The notes below the pieces were generated by a model. It was given only the letters and a program-made list of their open reading frames with translations. It was not told the DNA's origin and did not search any database. DNA of 11,766 nt from an uncultured bacterium (GTDB lineage: Bacteria > Bacillota > Clostridia > Christensenellales > Pumilibacteraceae): positions 1 to 11,766 of the forward strand of contig CATKFJ010000214.1 of NCBI GenBank assembly GCA_949747725.1, given 5' to 3'. Positions 8,455-11,766 of this stretch are shown here, in pieces. Position 1 is the first letter of the stretch. Each line of letters opens with the position of its first letter. The translations under genes were made by a program, and so were the position numbers.

Positions 8455-8483
8455 ACGCAGTGTGAATTGTAAAGGGCGGCGGA

Positions 8484-9494
8484 ATGCATACTATAACTAT
8501 GCTATTTATAGACAGATACGGCTACTCGGCGAGCGCGCTCGCCGACGCCATGTCGGGCGGACCCAATACGGTAAAGCTCGAACGCAAGCTGAAAAATCAT
8601 ACGGGAGTGAACGCGGTCGCGCTTTCGTCGGCTGACGCGGCATTACATACGGCGCTGTTCCTGTCGGGCGTACGGGACGGTGATTATGTTTTCGTGCCGT
8701 CGTTCACATTCTACTCGTACATTGCCGCCGTCGATTATATAGGCGGTATCCCCGTGTTTTTGGATTGCGATCCGACAACGCGTTGCGTTTCGCCGCACGC
8801 GCTCGAAACGGCGCTTGTTTGGGCGCAGCTGCAGGATAAGCCGCCGCGCACCGTAATAGTGGATAACGCTTTCGGATCGATCGCCGATTACGACGTTTTG
8901 TTGCCGTTGTGCAGATCGTGGAACGTAAATATGATAGAACTCGCGTGCGACGCGTTTTCGGGGAATTACAAGGGGAGACGGTGCGGAGCTAACGGCGATT
9001 ACGGCGTGCTTGCGTTCGATAAACGATTGGCCGGCGGCGGCGGAGCGTTGCTTTGCGGCGACGACACCGAAAAAGCGAAACAGTTTGCGCGTATCGTATA
9101 TTCCGAGAGCGAAAACCACGATTACCGAATGAACGATTTTATCGCCGCGCTTGATATCGCGCAGTTCGAAACGTCGGAAAAGCTGACGGCACGGGCGCGT
9201 AAAAATCTTGCGGCGCTGTGCGAAAGTACGGATAAAATCGTGCCGCCGACCGACGGAGACGCCGCGACGTATGCGCTGTGTCGCGCGGCGAACAGAATGA
9301 ACGAACTTAAAAATGCGGGGTTTGACGTTAAAAAACCGCCGCCCGTTCATACCTTGCCTAAGTACAGGGATAATTTTTATTTCGAACACGAAAAAGGCTA
9401 TTCTGCGTGCGAGCATTTTTCGGACTGTTGTTTGGTAAGCATGGATATATCTCTTTTGCAACGCATCAGATTGGCAAAGATAATCGGGAACTGA
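8484..9494 (+). CDS. DegT/DnrJ/EryC1/StrS-family aminotransferase-fold protein with altered cofactor site
   Basis: ATG 8484 is preceded by AAAGGG (8471-8476) at seven bases. The 336-residue product follows the sugar-aminotransferase pattern: VPSFTFYSYIAAVDYIGGIPVF (71-92), the NYKGRRCG turn (161-168), a GDYGVLAFDK segment (171-180) with Lys180 as the likely Schiff-base lysine, a GGGG stretch (184-187), YRMNDFIAALDIAQFE (214-229) and a late PVHTLPKY motif (287-294). Family members normally have IEDAA with an Asp that binds the PLP ring nitrogen; here the segment reads IELAC, so that Asp is Leu153. The loop before the lysine is two residues shorter than usual, and the protein is some 30-60 residues short for the family. 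It may be a divergent enzyme, a pseudoenzyme or use Asp156 instead. It stands alone with no sugar-nucleotide genes nearby, so no pathway can be assigned. Confidence 0.8.
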   Translation: MHTITMLFIDRYGYSASALADAMSGGPNTVKLERKLKNHTGVNAVALSSADAALHTALFLSGVRDGDYVFVPSFTFYSYIAAVDYIGGIPVFLDCDPTTRCVSPHALETALVWAQLQDKPPRTVIVDNAFGSIADYDVLLPLCRSWNVNMIELACDAFSGNYKGRRCGANGDYGVLAFDKRLAGGGGALLCGDDTEKAKQFARIVYSESENHDYRMNDFIAALDIAQFETSEKLTARARKNLAALCESTDKIVPPTDGDAATYALCRAANRMNELKNAGFDVKKPPPVHTLPKYRDNFYFEHEKGYSACEHFSDCCLVSMDISLLQRIRLAKIIGN

Positions 9495-9509
9495 ATATAC
9501 GCGGTTGGT

Positions 9510-9538
9510 TTGACAAACTTCGTAAATGTATGTATAAT
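9510..9538 (+). promoter_or_regulatory. Perfect consensus sigma-A promoter of nrdG
   Basis: TTGACA (9510-9515), 17 bases, TATAAT (9533-9538). Predicted start near 9545 gives a leader of about 23 bases with GAGAG at 9556-9560. No NrdR-box-like inverted repeat was recognised around it. Confidence 0.9.
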
Positions 9539-9567
9539 GATAAAAATACATTTTCGAGAGATTTAAA

Positions 9568-10272
9568 TTGGATAAATACATAAAGATAAGCGGCATACAA
9601 AAGCTCACGCTTTTGGATTATCCCGAACACACCGCGTGTACGTTGTTTGTGCCGGGGTGCAATTTTCGCTGTCCGTTCTGCCATAACAGCGAACTGCTTG
9701 CGCCGGATACGGAGTTTTACGACGAAAACGATGTGTTCGCATTTCTGAAAAAGCGCAGAGGCGTGCTCGAGGGCGTGTGCGTTACGGGCGGAGAACCTAC
9801 CGTATATACAGATCTCGACAGGTTTTTGGGCGATATAAAAGCGCTCGGTTATAGCGTAAAGCTCGATACCAACGGGTATTTGCCGCAGAAAATCAAGGAG
9901 CTTATCGAAAAAGACTTGATCGATTATATCGCCATGGATATAAAAAACTCTCCGGAACGTTATGCCGAAACCGTAGGACTGTACGCTGAAAAGTTCGACA
10001 TTGCACCTATACGCGAGTCCATAGAGTTGATAATGACGTCGGGGATAGACTATGAGTTCCGGACTACCGTTGTCACGGAGCTGTTCGACGAAAAAAGCAT
10101 AGAAGAAGCTTCGATCATGATCCGCGGCGCAAAGCGGTATTTCTTGCAAAGTTTCGTCATGCGCGATACCGTTCCGTCTAAAAACTTGACGTCGCCGCAG
10201 AGAATCGTGCTGTCGCGCTATCTCGATCTGGTTAAACGGCACGTCCCCAACGCTCAGATCCGCGGCGTGTGA
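9568..10272 (+). CDS. nrdG: Anaerobic ribonucleoside-triphosphate reductase activating protein, radical SAM (NrdG2 type)
   Basis: This 234-residue radical SAM enzyme would use a [4Fe-4S] cluster to cleave S-adenosylmethionine and place the glycyl radical on class III ribonucleotide reductase (NrdD) for anaerobic dNTP synthesis in the cytoplasm. The cluster motif is CNFRCPFC with Cys31, Cys35 and Cys38, followed by HN; GGEP is at 74-77. The opening GIQKLTLLDYPEHTA is typical of the longer NrdG2 subgroup (TIGR02495-like). The start is TTG 9568: GAGAG lies seven bases upstream, the frame has no ATG near it, and the family's N-terminus begins just here. No nrdD adjoins it on either side, so the partner must be encoded elsewhere. 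Related activases for other glycyl radical enzymes are similar, so the exact partner is inferred. Confidence 0.88.
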   Translation: MDKYIKISGIQKLTLLDYPEHTACTLFVPGCNFRCPFCHNSELLAPDTEFYDENDVFAFLKKRRGVLEGVCVTGGEPTVYTDLDRFLGDIKALGYSVKLDTNGYLPQKIKELIEKDLIDYIAMDIKNSPERYAETVGLYAEKFDIAPIRESIELIMTSGIDYEFRTTVVTELFDEKSIEEASIMIRGAKRYFLQSFVMRDTVPSKNLTSPQRIVLSRYLDLVKRHVPNAQIRGV

Positions 10273-10338
10273 TCGTTGCGCGGTCGGGATCGGTTGGGAA
10301 TAAATGCATACGGTTTTAAGGTCATAAAATTCATTATA

Positions 10339-10372
10339 TTTTCACGTAGTCAACAATAACGTATATTATAAT
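10339..10372 (+). promoter_or_regulatory. Candidate promoter in the nrdG-GNAT intergenic region
   Basis: A very good -10 sequence lies here: overlapping TATATT (10362-10367) and TATAAT (10367-10372). The best -35 is only moderate: TTTTCA (10339-10344), 17 bases before TATATT. It would drive a short transcript from about 10374-10380 into the hairpin at 10417-10456, upstream of the promoter of the next gene. Confidence 0.4.
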
Positions 10373-10378
10373 AGTCGA

Positions 10379-10460
10379 GTAAAGAGTTACTCTTTGCAAT
10401 CTTTTTCTTCCTTTGGTAAAGCGTCGTATTGTCCCCCCTTTCAATACGACGCTTTATTTT
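10379..10460 (+). ncRNA. Candidate small RNA with C-rich terminator loop
   Basis: From a predicted start near 10379 to the T run at 10460 this would be an RNA of about 80 bases. It has two mutually exclusive small hairpins at its 5' end (GAGTAA 10377-10382 with TTACTC 10387-10392, or AAAGAG 10381-10386 with CTCTTT 10390-10395), an unpaired pyrimidine tract containing TCTTCCTTT (10406-10414), and a 15-bp terminator hairpin with loop TCCCCCCTTT. C-rich exposed loops are typical of Gram-positive sRNAs that pair with Shine-Dalgarno sites (RsaE, csRNA and LhrC types). No homology to a known RNA is claimed. The alternative is that this is merely the 3' untranslated region and terminator of nrdG. 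Confidence 0.4.
10417..10460 (+). terminator. Perfect 15-bp hairpin terminator with C6 loop
   Basis: Bases 10417-10431 pair without mismatch with 10442-10456; the ten-base loop is 10432-10441 and TTTT follows at 10457-10460. No T run follows it on the minus strand, so it acts rightward. It ends either nrdG transcription (145 bases past the stop codon) or the candidate small RNA. Confidence 0.8.
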
Positions 10461-10484
10461 GCTTAAAAATGCCGAATAAAATAA

Positions 10485-10513
10485 TTGACACATTATCTAT
10501 AACGGTGTAAACT
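10485..10513 (+). promoter_or_regulatory. Promoter of the GNAT gene, predicted leaderless
   Basis: TTGACA (10485-10490) and TAAACT (10508-10513) are 17 bases apart. Six bases separate the -10 from ATG 10520, so the transcript would start at the start codon. A second -10-like TATAAC at 10498-10503 lacks a suitable -35; if it were used, the leader would still be only about ten bases. Confidence 0.6.
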
Positions 10514-10519
10514 GTCGGT

Positions 10520-11215
10520 ATGAAATTGACGGAAAACGACAAGTATACAATACCTCGCGCAATGCTGGACGAGATAGTACGGTTCGAGGGCGGTGAATAT
10601 ATCGTAAACGACGACCGTGCAATCATTGTCCGCATCGACGGCAGATATAAATGTTTGGTCGAGGATATAAACGATTTTCCGAAGTTTGCCCGAAAGTTCG
10701 GGATAAATGGGTTGGTATGTATTCTGTGCGCGCCCATAAACACACCCAAAATCATAGGGTTCGAGGCGAATGCGGTAAAAACTTACGCATATACCGATCC
10801 GATGCCGCCGGCTGTAAATTTGCCTGACGGCGTGGAAATAAAACGGCTTGCGCCCACGCTTGCGCAAACAGTAAAAGACAGGTATCACAATCCCGGCGAT
10901 TATTCGGTGCAGACCATTGCCGAGCTGATGCGCGACAAAGGCATATTCGGCGCGATAAAAGGCGGACGGCTTGCCGGATTTATCGGCAGACATCCCGAAG
11001 GTGATATGGGCATGCTCGAGGTATACGAGCAATTCCGAAGGCAGGGTATCGGTTCGGCGCTCGAACGCTTTTTGATAAACTTTATAATGACGTTCGGGAG
11101 AATGCCCGTGTGCGACGTGTATTTGGATAACGAACCGAGCATAAATTTGCAACAAAACATCGGAATGACCGCCGCGCCCGATTATACTTTTTGGGGCGAA
11201 TACGACAACCGATAG
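10520..11215 (+). CDS. GNAT family N-acetyltransferase
   Basis: The 231-residue protein has an N-terminal region of about 100 residues not matched to a family, then a GNAT domain (about 105-231). The acetyl-CoA pyrophosphate-binding motif A is visible as EVYEQFRRQGIGSALERFL (167-185), containing RxxGxG at Arg173-Gly178; the preceding GRLAGFIGRHPEGDMGML (149-166) fits the central beta strands, and YLDNEPSINLQQNIGM (201-216) fits motif B, where N-acetyltransferases place a conserved Asn and Tyr region. It should transfer an acetyl group from acetyl-CoA to an amine on an unknown substrate in the cytoplasm. ATG 10520 is the first start in frame after the promoter and has no Shine-Dalgarno site. 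It converges on the DtxR-like gene. Resembles other two-part GNAT proteins of Clostridia, substrate unknown. Confidence 0.82.
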   Translation: MKLTENDKYTIPRAMLDEIVRFEGGEYIVNDDRAIIVRIDGRYKCLVEDINDFPKFARKFGINGLVCILCAPINTPKIIGFEANAVKTYAYTDPMPPAVNLPDGVEIKRLAPTLAQTVKDRYHNPGDYSVQTIAELMRDKGIFGAIKGGRLAGFIGRHPEGDMGMLEVYEQFRRQGIGSALERFLINFIMTFGRMPVCDVYLDNEPSINLQQNIGMTAAPDYTFWGEYDNR

Positions 11216-11240
11216 GCGTTACGCATACAGAATATCAAAC

Positions 11241-11265
11241 AAAAAAGGACGCCGCGGCGTCCTTT
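11241..11265. terminator. Bidirectional terminator between GNAT and DtxR-family genes
   Basis: A perfect palindrome spans 11244-11265 with core GGACGCCGCGGCGTCC. Read leftward it is followed by six T and then GTTT, making a strong terminator eight bases past the DtxR-like stop. Read rightward it is followed only by TTTCGC, so termination of the GNAT gene is probably weaker. Confidence 0.88.
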
Positions 11266-11270
11266 CGCAA

Positions 11271-11639
11271 TCATGCATTCTTTTTTACGTATTCTTTTAT
11301 AAGCTCGAAAACTTCGTCGTCTATAACATGTTCTATACGGCAGGCGTTGGTTTCCGCAAGTTCGTCGCTTGCGCCGAGTTCTTTTAATAAAAGAGTAAGC
11401 GTATTGTGTCGGTCGTAGATCGTATCGGCTTTTTCGGCGCCCTTTGCCGTGAAGTCTATAAAACCGTCCGAGCCTACGGTAATATAGCCTCTGTCTTGAA
11501 GCAAACTCACTCCGCGCGACACGCTGGATTTGGCGTAGCCGAGTTTTTCCGCAATATCGATAGACCGTACTGCCGGACGTTCGCCTTTGAGTACGAGTAT
11601 TGTTTCGAGATACATTTCTTCGGATTCGTGGTCTTTCAT
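11271..11639 (-). CDS. Single-domain DtxR-family metal-dependent repressor with iron-type ligands
   Basis: From ATG 11639 the protein has 122 residues: a winged helix-turn-helix (about 5-65, with RSIDIAEKLGYAKSSVSRGVSLL as the DNA-reading part) and a helical dimerisation/metal domain. It lacks the SH3-like third domain of DtxR and is shorter than MntR. Aligned with DtxR, the primary site is kept: Met9 (DtxR Met10), Cys100 (Cys102), Glu103 and His104 (Glu105, His106), plus His78 (His79). MntR proteins have Asp and Glu in place of the Met and Cys, so this set points to Fe(II) rather than Mn(II) sensing. Of the second DtxR site, only the His remains. Start choice: AAGG at 11650-11647 is seven bases before ATG 11639, whereas ATG 11654, five codons earlier, has no ribosome site. 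It probably represses metal uptake genes and perhaps itself. Confidence 0.85.
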   Translation of the reverse strand: MKDHESEEMYLETILVLKGERPAVRSIDIAEKLGYAKSSVSRGVSLLQDRGYITVGSDGFIDFTAKGAEKADTIYDRHNTLTLLLKELGASDELAETNACRIEHVIDDEVFELIKEYVKKNA

Positions 11640-11646
11640 CGTTTTG

Positions 11647-11650
11647 CCTT
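11647..11650 (-). promoter_or_regulatory. Ribosome binding site deciding the DtxR-like start
   Basis: AAGG lies seven bases upstream of ATG 11639. It would fall inside the coding sequence if ATG 11654 were used, and nothing similar precedes that ATG. Confidence 0.6.
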
Positions 11651-11674
11651 GCATTTTCGATTCTTATTATATAT

Positions 11675-11703
11675 ATTATATCATTTCGATCGAATAATGT
11701 AAA
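11675..11703 (-). promoter_or_regulatory. Sigma-A promoter of the DtxR-like gene
   Basis: On the minus strand TTTACA (11703-11698) and TATAAT (11680-11675) are 17 bases apart. Transcription would start near 11668, leaving about 28 bases before ATG 11639. Confidence 0.75.
11685..11694. promoter_or_regulatory. Candidate operator palindrome TTCGATCGAA in the DtxR-like promoter
   Basis: A perfect ten-base palindrome lies within the 17-base spacer between -35 and -10. The position is ideal for a repressor and would fit autoregulation by the DtxR-like protein. It does not resemble the published DtxR or MntR boxes, and ten-base palindromes with GATC cores occur by chance, so this is tentative. Confidence 0.3.
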
Positions 11704-11744
11704 GGGCTTTTGTTAAAAAACTCGGTCGGGTCGCTGTTTAAACA

Positions 11745-11750
11745 TTGACA
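11745..11750 (+). promoter_or_regulatory. -35 box of a rightward promoter cut by the window edge
   Basis: A perfect TTGACA lies 16 bases before the end of the window; its -10 would fall just outside. It suggests a gene starting to the right, divergent from the DtxR-like regulator and thus a possible target of it. Confidence 0.4.
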
Positions 11751-11766
11751 ACCGTTGCGAATTAAG

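Noticed and set aside
10273..10338. Riboswitch or protein-coding gene just after nrdG
   Set aside because: No start codon with a ribosome site, no long open frame and no recognised aptamer core was seen.
1..11766. Mobile element, prophage, CRISPR array or defence island
   Set aside because: No transposase, integrase, terminal inverted repeats, spaced direct repeats or known defence domains were found on either strand.

Overview
The window looks like a stretch of chromosome from an uncultured, anaerobic, Gram-positive-type bacterium, most likely a gut Clostridia/Bacillota member. Evidence: promoters of TTGACA-17-TATAAT type, Shine-Dalgarno sites, a Bacillota-style lipoprotein signal, an oxygen-sensitive radical-SAM activase (NrdG) and a mucin-peptidase-type surface protein. 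Base composition is near balanced with frequent GCG/TCG/GAC codons. The lineage is inference; there is no rRNA gene here. No tRNA, CRISPR array, transposase, integrase or phage gene was seen.

Layout. (1) 1-4247, +: the 3' part of a very large membrane-anchored M60-like (enhancin-type) zinc metallopeptidase whose start lies before the window. It has a Thr/Ala/Lys/Pro-rich cytoplasmic tail with a tandem repeat, one membrane anchor, the catalytic domain, and a series of beta-sandwich/discoidin adhesion domains; it ends at a clear terminator. (2) 4348-6285, +: a separately promoted lipoprotein of the DUF885 metallopeptidase-like family. Together these are two cell-surface zinc peptidase-type proteins. 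(3) 6317-8418, -: a translationally coupled pair of paralogous membrane proteins resembling the C-terminal part of DUF2207 proteins but without the usual extracellular domain; the first appears to be translated from a leaderless mRNA. (4) 8484-9494, +, divergent: a short DegT/DnrJ/EryC1/StrS aminotransferase-fold protein with altered cofactor-site residues. (5) 9510-10272, +: an anaerobic ribonucleotide reductase activase (NrdG2 type) behind a perfect consensus promoter, with no nrdD beside it. (6) 10273-10519: an intergenic stretch with a good -10 box and a perfect 15-bp hairpin carrying a C6 loop; it is either the nrdG terminator or a small C-rich regulatory RNA. (7) 10520-11215, +: a GNAT acetyltransferase, probably also leaderless. 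(8) 11271-11639, -: a one-domain DtxR-family metalloregulator with DtxR/IdeR-like (iron-type) rather than MntR-like metal ligands; it is convergent with the GNAT gene across a bidirectional hairpin. A new rightward promoter begins at the right edge.

Most genes have their own promoter or a divergent/convergent neighbour, so this is a row of single-gene units rather than one pathway. The points most worth a second look are the C-rich-loop RNA candidate, the two promoters whose predicted start points fall on ATG codons, the DegT protein lacking the cofactor-binding Asp, the DUF2207-C pair, and the iron-type ligand set in the small DtxR protein.
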